Below, in pieces: positions 1 to 6,055 of a DNA stretch of 9,703 bases. Each line of letters starts with the position of its first letter. The stretch's first letter is position 1. The position numbers were made by a program, and so were the translations under genes. The notes under the pieces were generated by a model. That model did no database searches. It was not told the origin of the DNA and was given only the letters and a program-made list of their open reading frames with translations. The DNA comes from CALESS01 sp964405455 (GTDB taxonomy: Bacteria; Chloroflexota; Anaerolineae; Anaerolineales; Anaerolineaceae), in the NCBI GenBank assembly GCA_964405455.1, contig CAYOOA010000078.1:1-9703 (forward strand), in the 5' to 3' direction.

Positions 1-179
1 CGAAGATCCGCCGCGAGCGGATCATCCTCAAGGGGGATGTGCCCAGCCCGCTGCGTCCGCCCTCCGGCTGCCGTTTTCACCCGCGCTGCCCGGTAGCCAT
101 GGAGCACTGCAAGGTGCAGGAACCGCCCTTCAAGGAAGTCAGCCCGGAGCATTCGGTGGCTTGCTGGCGGGTGGCCTGA
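1..179 (+). CDS. Oligopeptide/dipeptide ABC transporter ATP-binding protein, C-terminal fragment
   Basis: Only the last 58 codons are in the window; the gene begins upstream. Read from base 3 to the TGA at 177-179, the peptide carries the C-terminal 'oligo_HPY' extension of OppD/OppF/DppD/DppF ATPases: GDVPSPLRPPSGCRFHPRCP, then a downstream Cys and an HSVACW ending. In this family the extension follows the nucleotide-binding domain of a peptide (or nickel/sugar-oligomer) importer, and its cysteines have been linked to an Fe-S cluster in some members. The Walker A and B motifs and the signature motif lie outside the window, so substrate and D-type versus F-type subunit cannot be decided. The order GDVPSP-PSGC-HPRCP-C-VAC is highly characteristic. 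A hairpin terminator 33 bp after the stop suggests this is the last gene of its operon. Confidence 0.9.
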   Translation, partial: KIRRERIILKGDVPSPLRPPSGCRFHPRCPVAMEHCKVQEPPFKEVSPEHSVACWRVA

Positions 180-211
180 CGTTATTTTCCTCCTGGAAAT
201 GGATATCACCC

Positions 212-244
212 AAAACACGGAATGTTGTCCATTCCGTGTTTTTT
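212..244 (+). terminator. Rho-independent terminator after the ABC transporter gene
   Basis: A perfect 12-bp stem (AAAACACGGAAT at 212-223 with ATTCCGTGTTTT at 231-242) closes a 7-nt loop and runs into a T-tract at 239-244. It lies 33 bp after the ABC transporter stop codon. The A-rich 5' arm opposite the T-tract means it could also work on the other strand. Confidence 0.85.
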
Positions 245-589
245 GATTAAACCGGGGTTGGTCTGGATGTTGGGTGGGTGTGGCAGCAGGGATTCACAGA
301 CCAACCCCTACGACCATTACCTCACCGCACCCTTACCCATCTCTGCCCGGGAGATCCCTAAAGATGCGCCGTAAGGGCGGGTCGCGAAGCACCGCCCTGG
401 GGGTTGATGGTGGTGGATGCCGACCCCATCGGTTACCTAGACCCGCCCTCGCCTGTGCCGTAAGGGCACGGGGATTGTGTTGCTGATCAAGGCCGCAGAC
501 GATCCCCCGTGCCCTTACCTATCCCCGCCCGGGAAACCAGGCACGGCCTGCTTTCAAAACCGTAAAGCAACCCTGGCTGGATTTTACGC
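245..589. repeat. Intergenic mosaic of degenerate palindromic and direct repeats
   Basis: No convincing gene lies here. Several repeat pairs do. GGGGTTGGTCTG at 254-265 is the exact reverse complement of 297-308. GGGCGG at 375-380 can pair with CCGCCC at 392-397, and GGGCGGGT at 375-382 can alternatively pair with ACCCGCCC at 441-448. The 14-bp unit GTAAGGGCACGGGG at 460-473 is the exact reverse complement of 505-518. A direct repeat with substitutions links about 327-355 to 508-536; both share CCCTTACC-AT and GCCCGGGA. The pattern looks like several decayed copies of one or two palindromic elements, REP- or MITE-like. Neither target-site duplications nor a full-length copy can be defined here. 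Confidence 0.6.
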
Positions 590-595
590 TATACT
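590..595 (+). promoter_or_regulatory. Putative -10 box of the response regulator gene
   Basis: TATACT at 590-595 matches the sigma-70 -10 consensus at five of six positions. A start site seven bases downstream would fall on the A of the ATG at 602, so the message may be leaderless. No clear -35 box is visible, and no Shine-Dalgarno lies between the box and the ATG. Confidence 0.5.
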
Positions 596-601
596 TTTAG
601 C

Positions 602-1636
602 ATGAAACATGTCCTGATTGTTGACGATGCGTTGGAGTTTGGCCGCCTGTTGCAAACCGCCCTGGCGGTGCTGGGCCACGGCATGGCCGTGGCAGTGGTA
701 CCCTCGGCCGAGGAGGCCCTGCTGGAGGCCGGCCGCTACCCGGTGGACCTGCTGGTGTCGGATTACCGCCTGCCCGGCATGACCGGCTTTGAACTGTCCC
801 GCAAGATCCGCGCCCAGCAGCCCAAGATCAAGGTCATCATCGTCACCGGTATGACGGATGCCCGCCTTTCCCAGCAGGCCCAGGATGCCGGGGCGGACCT
901 ATTCTTCCGCAAACCGCTGGAGATTCCCCAATTCCTGGATGCCGTGACCAGCCTGCTGGGGGTGGAGTCCACCCGTCCGCAGGCCGCCGGCAAGGCCGTT
1001 CCGACTGCGCAGTCCGGCGCACCGCTCCGCCTGGAGGATGTGCTGAATGGTCTGCGCTCCCGGCTGGGGGCGCTGGCTGCCCTGGCAGTGAACCCGCGCG
1101 GTCAGGTATTGGTGCGGACTGGAGAACTGCCGGCCGTGCTGGAACGCCCGGAATGGCGCGAATTGGCGGTGGGTTCCCTGGCTTCGGCGGATATCCTGAC
1201 CCGCCGCCTGAACCCCAACGGCGGCGCGGCGGTGCAACTGCTGCGCTGCGGCGAGTTTGACCTGGCCCTGGCCGCCCACGGTGAGAACACCCTGGTGCTG
1301 GTGCTGCGCAGCGGGCCTTCCGCCCTGCGCGCGGCGCTGGCCGTGGAGGAATTGCTCCAACTGACCGGTGCGCCGGCCCCCGCGCCCGCCGCGCAGCAAA
1401 CCCCGGCGGCTGCCGAGCCCCAAACAATCCCGGTGGCAAAAGCCGAACCCGCGCCCCTGCCCGAGCCGGATTTGAATGAATTTGCCGCCGCGCTGCAAGC
1501 CCCTTCCACCCCGGCCGCGGATGCGGATGCCTTCTGGGCGGATGCCGCCCGCCAGGCCCCCACCCGGGTGGACCGCCCGGATGCAATCAGCTTTGAGGAG
1601 GCCAGCCGCTTGGGAGTGGATCTGAAAGAGGAATAA
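602..1636 (+). CDS. Response regulator: REC domain plus uncharacterised second domain and Pro/Ala-rich tail
   Basis: A 344-residue protein. Residues 1-119 form a complete CheY-like receiver: acidic pocket D8/D9, phospho-acceptor D54 in LLVSDYRLPGMTGFEL, switch residue T82 and K104 in the FRKP motif. It should be phosphorylated by a histidine kinase not encoded here. Residues about 142-256 form a second alpha/beta domain (VLNGLRSRLGALAALAVNPRGQVLVRTG and onward) that resembles roadblock/LC7 or a reduced GAF domain; I cannot decide which. No helix-turn-helix, GGDEF or HD output motif is seen, so it probably works by protein contact. Residues about 257-326 are a Pro/Ala-rich linker, ending in an acidic segment DAISFEEASRLGVDLKEE (327-344). 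The start is fixed by the receiver's first strand (KHVLIVDD). It stands alone, downstream of the repeat mosaic, with no neighbouring kinase. Confidence 0.85.
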   Translation: MKHVLIVDDALEFGRLLQTALAVLGHGMAVAVVPSAEEALLEAGRYPVDLLVSDYRLPGMTGFELSRKIRAQQPKIKVIIVTGMTDARLSQQAQDAGADLFFRKPLEIPQFLDAVTSLLGVESTRPQAAGKAVPTAQSGAPLRLEDVLNGLRSRLGALAALAVNPRGQVLVRTGELPAVLERPEWRELAVGSLASADILTRRLNPNGGAAVQLLRCGEFDLALAAHGENTLVLVLRSGPSALRAALAVEELLQLTGAPAPAPAAQQTPAAAEPQTIPVAKAEPAPLPEPDLNEFAAALQAPSTPAADADAFWADAARQAPTRVDRPDAISFEEASRLGVDLKEE

Positions 1637-1697
1637 CCCGGCAGGTTAATCCCCCAATTCCTCTGCGCCATCCGTGGTTAAAATTTCAAAATAATGA

Positions 1698-1703
1698 TAC
1701 AAT
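1698..1703 (+). promoter_or_regulatory. Extended -10 promoter element of tRNA-Gln
   Basis: TACAAT at 1698-1703 is preceded by TGA at 1695-1697, giving an extended -10 (TG-n-TACAAT). It lies 16 bp before the tRNA, so transcription would start near 1710. A 7-bp inverted repeat (AATTCAT at 1701-1707, ATGAATT at 1714-1720) overlaps the box and ends on the first tRNA base. Confidence 0.5.
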
Positions 1704-1719
1704 TCATCCTCGAATGAAT

Positions 1720-1790
1720 TGGGGCGTAGTGCAATGGCAGCACACCAGCCTTTGGAGCTGTGGATCTTGGTTCGAGCCCAGGCGCCCCAG
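1720..1790 (+). tRNA. tRNA-Gln (anticodon TTG)
   Basis: A 71-nt cloverleaf. The acceptor stem is 1720-1726 with 1783-1789, seven pairs starting with U1-A72. The D arm is GTGC/GCAC at 1729-1732 and 1740-1743. The anticodon stem is 1745-1749 with 1757-1761, four pairs plus a C-U mismatch at the outer position. The anticodon loop is CTTTGGA, with anticodon TTG at 1752-1754 after the invariant T33. The variable loop is four bases, and the T arm is 1766-1770 with 1778-1782 around TTCGAGC. The weak U1-A72 pair and discriminator G73 (1790) are glutamine-tRNA identity features in bacteria. The 3' CCA is not encoded (CCT follows), so it must be added after transcription. Confidence 0.93.
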
Positions 1791-1800
1791 CCTTTACCGG

Positions 1801-1830
1801 ACGGGCCTTGCAAAGCAAGGCTCGTTTGTG
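1801..1830 (+). terminator. Terminator of the tRNA-Gln transcript
   Basis: An 11-bp stem (1801-1811 with 1815-1825, one G-U pair) closes on an AAA loop. It contains GCCTTGC/GCAAGGC and is followed by TT and a T-rich stretch. It starts 10 bp after the tRNA, which suits transcription termination. The U-tract is short, so some read-through into glmU is possible. Confidence 0.65.
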
Positions 1831-1838
1831 CTTTAAGG

Positions 1839-1844
1839 TATAAT
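1839..1844 (+). promoter_or_regulatory. Putative -10 box upstream of glmU
   Basis: A perfect TATAAT at 1839-1844 follows the tRNA terminator. It would give a leader of about 117 nt before glmU. No good -35 is visible at normal spacing, so this is tentative. Confidence 0.4.
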
Positions 1845-1967
1845 TTTCTTAAGCATGACTTTGTTAACGTTGGGTCCCGCCAGGCCCGGGATGGCCGTTT
1901 CAGCCGCTGGGCTTCTTTTCGTCTCTGTATCGACCCGACCGAACCTACCGATTTGGGAGAGTGACCC

Positions 1968-3320
1968 ATGAAAACAACCCCTGTAATTTTGGCTGCCGGG
2001 CAGGGCACGCGCATGCGCTCTGACCTGCCCAAGGTCCTGCACCTGCTGGCCGGCCTGCCGCTGGTGCAATACTCCCTGCGCGTGGTGGAGGCGGCCGGGC
2101 TGGAAAGACCGGTCGTGATCGTCGGTCACGGCGCGGAGCAGGTGCAAAAGGCGGTCGGCGGGCAGGCGGTTTGCGCCCTGCAGGACCAGCAGCTTGGCAC
2201 CGCTCATGCCGTGCGCACCGCCGAGCCGCTGCTGCGCGGCCAGGCGGATTACGTGCTGGTCATCAGCGCGGATATGCCCCTCTTCCGCCCGCAAACGCTC
2301 GTCAGGCTGGTGGAAGCCGGCCAGGCCAACCCCGGACCGGTCACCCTGCTGACCGTGGTGCAGGAGGATTCGCACGGCTTCGGGCGCATCGTGCGCGGCG
2401 CGGACGGCCGGGTGCAGGCCATCGTGGAGGAAGCCCAGGCCACCCCGCAGCAGTTGGAGATCAAGGAAGTCAACGTCGGCGCCTACTGTTTCCGCGCCGA
2501 TTGGCTGTGGGATGCCCTGGCGCGCATCCCGCTTTCCCCCAAGGGTGAATATTACCTGACCGATACGGTCGGTCTGGCGGTTGGCGAGGGCCTGAACGTG
2601 GAGGCGCTGGTGGTGGCGGATGCAGAAGAAGCCATCGGCATCAACACCCGCGTCCACCTGGCCGAGGCAGAGGCGATCCTGCGCCGCCGCATCCTGACTG
2701 AACACATGCTGAACGGTGTCACCATCGTGGATCCCCTTTCAACCTACATCGGCGTGGATGTGAAAATCGGGCAGGATACGATCCTCCAGCCCAACACCCA
2801 CCTGCGCGGCCAGACCTTCATCGGCGAGGGCTGCCAGATTGGGCCGAACACGATCATCGAAGACTGCCGCATCGGCGACCTGTGCACCATCCTGTCCTCG
2901 GTGCTGGAACAGTCCATCGTTGAGGATGAGGTCCACATGGGGCCGTTTGCCCACCTGCGCCCCGGGGCGCACCTGGGCCAGGGCGTCCACATGGGCAACT
3001 TTGGCGAGGTCAAGAGCAGCTACCTGGCTGCCGGTGTGAAGATGGGTCATTTCTCCTACATCGGCGATGCCACCATTGGCGAAGAGACCAACATCGGCGC
3101 CGGGACGATCACCTGCAACTTTGACGGCAAGCGCAAACACAAGACGGAGATCGGGGCCAACGTTTTCATCGGCTCGGATACCATGCTGGTTGCGCCGCTC
3201 AAGATCGGCGAGGGTGCCCGCACCGGCGCCGGCAGCGTGGTGATCCGCGACGTGGAGCCGTACACGGTGGTGGTCGGCGTGCCGGCCCGCTTCTTGAAGA
3301 AATGGGAGCCGCGTGATTAA
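1968..3320 (+). CDS. glmU: Bifunctional GlmU: UDP-GlcNAc pyrophosphorylase / glucosamine-1-phosphate N-acetyltransferase
   Basis: This cytoplasmic enzyme acetylates glucosamine-1-phosphate with acetyl-CoA, then joins the product to UTP to make UDP-GlcNAc for peptidoglycan and other glycans. Its 450 residues are close to the E. coli enzyme. The N-terminal Rossmann-like uridyltransferase shows LAAGQGTRMRSDLPKVLH (G11-x-G-T-R, K22), GTAHAV, SADMPL with metal ligand D102, GFGRIVR, EVNVG with N169, and GIN with N226. The C-terminal left-handed beta-helix has many hexapeptide repeats and the acetyltransferase motifs LRPGA (R331), GHFSYIGDA with the probable catalytic base H361, and GAGTITCNFDG. The ATG at 1968 follows GGGAGAG (1955-1961) by six bases. 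All key residues seem intact. The last eight bases overlap the next gene. Confidence 0.97.
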   Translation: MKTTPVILAAGQGTRMRSDLPKVLHLLAGLPLVQYSLRVVEAAGLERPVVIVGHGAEQVQKAVGGQAVCALQDQQLGTAHAVRTAEPLLRGQADYVLVISADMPLFRPQTLVRLVEAGQANPGPVTLLTVVQEDSHGFGRIVRGADGRVQAIVEEAQATPQQLEIKEVNVGAYCFRADWLWDALARIPLSPKGEYYLTDTVGLAVGEGLNVEALVVADAEEAIGINTRVHLAEAEAILRRRILTEHMLNGVTIVDPLSTYIGVDVKIGQDTILQPNTHLRGQTFIGEGCQIGPNTIIEDCRIGDLCTILSSVLEQSIVEDEVHMGPFAHLRPGAHLGQGVHMGNFGEVKSSYLAAGVKMGHFSYIGDATIGEETNIGAGTITCNFDGKRKHKTEIGANVFIGSDTMLVAPLKIGEGARTGAGSVVIRDVEPYTVVVGVPARFLKKWEPRD

Positions 3321-4596
3321 CCAGGTCTTCTGGATTGTCTTCCCCATTCTCGTCCTGGTGGACCTGGCCGTGGCGCTGGCGCGCGCCAGCCTGGTCAATG
3401 CGCGCCTGCCGTATTTGATTAACCTGCGCGAAAAACATCCGGCCGGGGCGGAGCGCGCCCTCAAGCTGCTGGAAACGCCGCGCAGCCGGGCCGCCCTGCG
3501 CCTGGCCATCGCCGCCACCCATTTCCTGCTGGCGGCTGCGCTCACCTGGTACGTGGTTGCCTCCGCCAAAAGCCTGCCCGCCCTGGGGCGGGCGCTGTGG
3601 ATTGCCGCTGCCCTGGCGCTGGGTGTGCTGGCGCTGGAGTTTGCCCTTGAGGGCCTGATCCTGCGCAACCTGGAGGAATGGACGATCCATCTTTCGCCCT
3701 TCACCCGCCTGCTGGACTGGCTGATGATCCCCTTCACCTGGATTTACCTGGAGCTGTGGGGCTCGGTGGGGGCGCTGCAGGGCCGCCAGCCGACGGAAAT
3801 CGAGGAGGAACTCAAAAACTGGGTCGAGGTCGGCCAGCCCGAGGGCAGCCTGGAAAAGGACGAGCGGCGCATGATCTACTCGATCTTCCAGTTCGGCGAG
3901 ACGCTGTGCCGCGAGATCATGATCCCGCGTATTGACGTGGTGGCGCTGGATGTCAACACCTCCGTCAGCGAAGCCGTGACCGTGATGCGCAAGTGGGGCC
4001 ATTCGCGCCTGCCGGTGTATGAAGATTCGATCGACAACATCCTCGGCCTGCTGTACGCCAAAGACTTGCTGCGCGTGGTGGACGGCGACAAGCCGGTCGA
4101 TTCGATCCGCGAGCTGCTGCGGCCGGCCTATTTTGTCCCCGAGGCCAAGAAGGCCGACGAACTGTTGGCCGAAATGCAGTCGCGCCGCTTTCACATGGCC
4201 ATCGTGGTGGATGAATACGGCGGCGTGGCCGGGTTGGTGACCCTGGAGGATATCGTCGAAGAGATTGTCGGCGAGATCCGTGATGAATACGACCAGGCCG
4301 AGGAGCAGCCCTACCAGCAGCTCGGCCCGGATGAGTTCATTTTCAACGGCCGCACCGACGTGGAGGATGTGAACGACCTGCTCGGCACCCACCTGGAGCG
4401 CGAATTTGCCGATACGCTGGGCGGCTTCATCGCCGCCGAGATCGGCCGCGTGCCGACTGGCGGTGAACAGGTCGCCGCTGATGATTGGACATTTAACGTG
4501 GAACAGGTGGCCGGACGGCGCATCCGCCGGGTACGCGCCCGCCGCCTGCCAACCCCTGATATCAACGAGGAGAAAAAAGATGACCCTAAACGCTGA
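3313..4596 (+). CDS. CorC/HlyC-type membrane protein: DUF21 (CNNM)-like domain, CBS pair, CorC_HlyC domain
   Basis: A 427-residue inner-membrane protein of the CNNM/CorC group, linked in characterised members to Mg2+ (or Co2+) transport. Residues 1 to about 150 hold several hydrophobic segments in DUF21 style. A linker TEIEEELKNWVEVG precedes two CBS domains (about 203-325): the first starts at MIPRIDVVALD, the second contains VVDEYGGVAGLVTLEDIVEEIVG, a signature of the family. Residues about 340-415 form the CorC_HlyC C-terminal domain (FIFNGRTDVEDVNDLLG, then DTLGGFI). The start is GTG, overlapping the glmU stop by 8 bp, with GGGAG at 3304-3308 as ribosome site. Its 3' end overlaps cdd by 17 bp. 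The membrane domain lacks the usual motifs SE-x-A and GE-x-x-PK, so transport activity is less certain than family membership. Confidence 0.88.
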   Translation: MINQVFWIVFPILVLVDLAVALARASLVNARLPYLINLREKHPAGAERALKLLETPRSRAALRLAIAATHFLLAAALTWYVVASAKSLPALGRALWIAAALALGVLALEFALEGLILRNLEEWTIHLSPFTRLLDWLMIPFTWIYLELWGSVGALQGRQPTEIEEELKNWVEVGQPEGSLEKDERRMIYSIFQFGETLCREIMIPRIDVVALDVNTSVSEAVTVMRKWGHSRLPVYEDSIDNILGLLYAKDLLRVVDGDKPVDSIRELLRPAYFVPEAKKADELLAEMQSRRFHMAIVVDEYGGVAGLVTLEDIVEEIVGEIRDEYDQAEEQPYQQLGPDEFIFNGRTDVEDVNDLLGTHLEREFADTLGGFIAAEIGRVPTGGEQVAADDWTFNVEQVAGRRIRRVRARRLPTPDINEEKKDDPKR

Positions 4597-4987
4597 AACC
4601 CGCCAGCAGCTGATCGCCGCAGCCGTGGAGGTACGCCAGTGGGCTTATGCTCCCTATTCCAAGTTCCTGGTCGGGGCGGCCTTGCTGACCGAATCGGGCA
4701 AGATTTACGACGGCGTGAACATCGAAAACGCAGCCTACCCCTCCGGCATCTGCGCCGAGCGGGTGGCGGTTTTCAAGGCCGTTTCGGAGGGCGAGCGCAA
4801 GTTCGTGGCGCTGGCTGTCGCCACGTCCAACGGCGGTTCCCCCTGCGGTGCCTGCCGCCAGGTGCTGGCCGAGTGGGGCCTGGATACCATCGTCCTGCTG
4901 TGCGATGCCGCCGGTAACGTGGTCACCGAGACCACGGTGGGCGGCCTGCTGCCGGGCGCCTTTTTACCCCAGCACCTGCTGGGCTGA
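4580..4987 (+). CDS. cdd: Cytidine deaminase
   Basis: This enzyme hydrolyses cytidine and deoxycytidine to uridine and deoxyuridine in pyrimidine salvage. The 135-residue product matches the short, homotetrameric type. Zinc is bound by C58 (in SGICAERVAVF), C89 and C92 (in PCGACRQ), with E60 as proton shuttle. VNIENAAY (46-53) is the usual substrate-binding stretch, and APYSKFLVGAALLT (24-37) the usual N-terminal motif. The ATG at 4580 is chosen because GAGGAG (4567-4572) precedes it by seven bases and because the protein then has normal length. An in-frame start at 4406 would add 58 unrelated residues inside the CorC reading frame. Overlap with the upstream gene suggests translational coupling. 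Confidence 0.96.
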   Translation: MTLNAETRQQLIAAAVEVRQWAYAPYSKFLVGAALLTESGKIYDGVNIENAAYPSGICAERVAVFKAVSEGERKFVALAVATSNGGSPCGACRQVLAEWGLDTIVLLCDAAGNVVTETTVGGLLPGAFLPQHLLG

Positions 4988-5002
4988 TCCTTCCGGACGG
5001 AC

Positions 5003-5758
5003 ATGAGCGCCGAGCATACCCTGCGGGTTGAGGCGGTCGTCCTGCGCCATTCCGATTGGGGCGAGGCCGACCGCCTTTTGACCCTCTTCAGCCGGGAGCG
5101 GGGCAAGCTGCGCTGTATCGCCAAGGGGGTGCGCCGCCTGCGCTCGCGCAAGGCCGGCCACCTGGAGCCGTTCACCCGCGCCGCCCTGATGCTGGCCCGC
5201 GGCCGGGATTTCTGGCTGGTCACCCAGGCCGAGACGCTGGATGCCTACCTGCCGCTGCGCGAGGACCTGGTGCGCACCGGCTACGCCGCCTATGTGATCG
5301 AGTTGGTGGACCGCTTCACCTACGATGAGGGCGAAAACCGCGGGCTGTTCGCCCTGCTGGTGGATACGCTGCAGCGGATTGACACCCTGGAGGATGCCTT
5401 CCTGGCGGTGCGCTACTTTGAGTTGCACTTGCTGGATTTTGTCGGCTTCCGCCCGGAGCTCTTCCGCTGCGTGATCGGCGGCGAGGAGATCCGCCCGCAG
5501 GACCAGTTTTTCTCCGCCCAGCAGGGCGGCGTGATCTGTCCGAACTGTGCCTCGCGCGCCCGCGGCGCCCACCCCGTCTCGCTGGATACGCTCAAGTACA
5601 TGCGCCACCTGCAGCGCAGCAGCTATCCCGAGGCCGCCCGCGCCCAGCTTTCCCCACCCGTCCAGCGCGAGATGGAAGCCCTGCTGCAGCACTACATCAC
5701 CTACGTGCTCGAGCGCGGCCTGAACTCCCCGGATTTCCTGAACGAGGTGCGCGGGTAA
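5003..5758 (+). CDS. recO: DNA repair protein RecO
   Basis: RecO anneals SSB-coated single strands and, with RecR, helps load RecA in gap repair. The 251-residue protein has the family layout: an N-terminal OB fold (VEAVVLRHSDWGEADRLLTL, then RGKLRCIAKGVRR, residues about 8-85), a helical region with FELHLLDFVGFRPEL (139-153), and a zinc-binding segment at 156-182. Of the usual four zinc cysteines, C156, C179 and C182 are present but the second position is G159 (CVIGGEE, where C-x-x-C is expected). The ATG at 5003 lies 15 bp after cdd; the ribosome site is weak. The cdd-recO pairing recalls the cdd-era-recO order of Firmicutes; era is absent here. I see no strong terminator after the stop. 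Confidence 0.93.
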   Translation: MSAEHTLRVEAVVLRHSDWGEADRLLTLFSRERGKLRCIAKGVRRLRSRKAGHLEPFTRAALMLARGRDFWLVTQAETLDAYLPLREDLVRTGYAAYVIELVDRFTYDEGENRGLFALLVDTLQRIDTLEDAFLAVRYFELHLLDFVGFRPELFRCVIGGEEIRPQDQFFSAQQGGVICPNCASRARGAHPVSLDTLKYMRHLQRSSYPEAARAQLSPPVQREMEALLQHYITYVLERGLNSPDFLNEVRG

Positions 5759-6055
5759 AGAATTAACCGCGGAGGTCCGGAGAACGCGGAGGACACGGAG
5801 AAGGGCTTGAAACACAGAGAAAAGTTTGGAATAGATTAAATCTTTTAGGATATTTTTCGGTTTTCACTGATTGCTCCGTATCCTCCGTGCCCTCAGTGTT
5901 TCGTGAAGCACCCGTTCGATCCCCGGTGAAAGGTTTTATCATCTTTATCCATCTGTTATATTTGCGACATTGGTGGTTGGATTTTCTTGGCTTTCCAATT
6001 TTTCTTTCTCCGTGCCCCTCCGCGTTCTCCGCGACTCCGTGGTGAAAGGACTTTC
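5759..6055. repeat. Intergenic block with CGGAG repeats in opposing orientations
   Basis: No gene is supported here. A forward unit (5767-5803) has CGGAG at 5770, 5778, 5787 and 5796, an 8-9 nt period, followed by ACACAGAGAAAA. Two reverse units follow: 5874-5896 (CTCCG at 5874 and 5883, then CTCAG at 5892) and 6005-6048 (CTCCG at 6008, 6018, 6027 and 6035). CGGAGAACGCGGAGG at 5778-5792 is the exact reverse complement of 6017-6031. The last unit runs almost to the next start codon, and its GTGAAAGGA end supplies the likely Shine-Dalgarno AAAGGA at 6045-6050. I believe such units recur between genes in environmental bacterial genomes; that is recollection, not something I could check. Confidence 0.75.

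Noticed and set aside
274..486. Open reading frame of 70 codons in the repeat mosaic
   Set aside because: It runs across the palindromic repeats, has no ribosome-binding site, and its product is a low-complexity Pro/Arg/Gly string with no family resemblance.
1720..1967. A functional link between tRNA-Gln and glmU (glutamine feeds glucosamine synthesis)
   Set aside because: A terminator and a separate promoter lie between them; adjacency alone is not evidence.
1833..2705. Long minus-strand open frame opposite glmU
   Set aside because: It is antisense to an unmistakable glmU and reflects the high GC content. The same applies to the long minus-strand frames at 3199-4392, 4964-5815 and 7930-8724.
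4406..4579. Upstream in-frame start for cytidine deaminase
   Set aside because: It would lie inside the CorC C-terminal domain and add 58 residues absent from the family; the ATG at 4580 has GAGGAG upstream.
5759..5915. CRISPR-like array suggested by regularly spaced CGGAG units
   Set aside because: The period is only 8-9 nt, there are no unique spacers of normal size, and no cas gene is present.
5987..6055. Upstream start for the HExxH protein at 5987
   Set aside because: The extra 23 residues translate the repeat (APPRSPRLRGE). The ATG at 6056 has its own Shine-Dalgarno.
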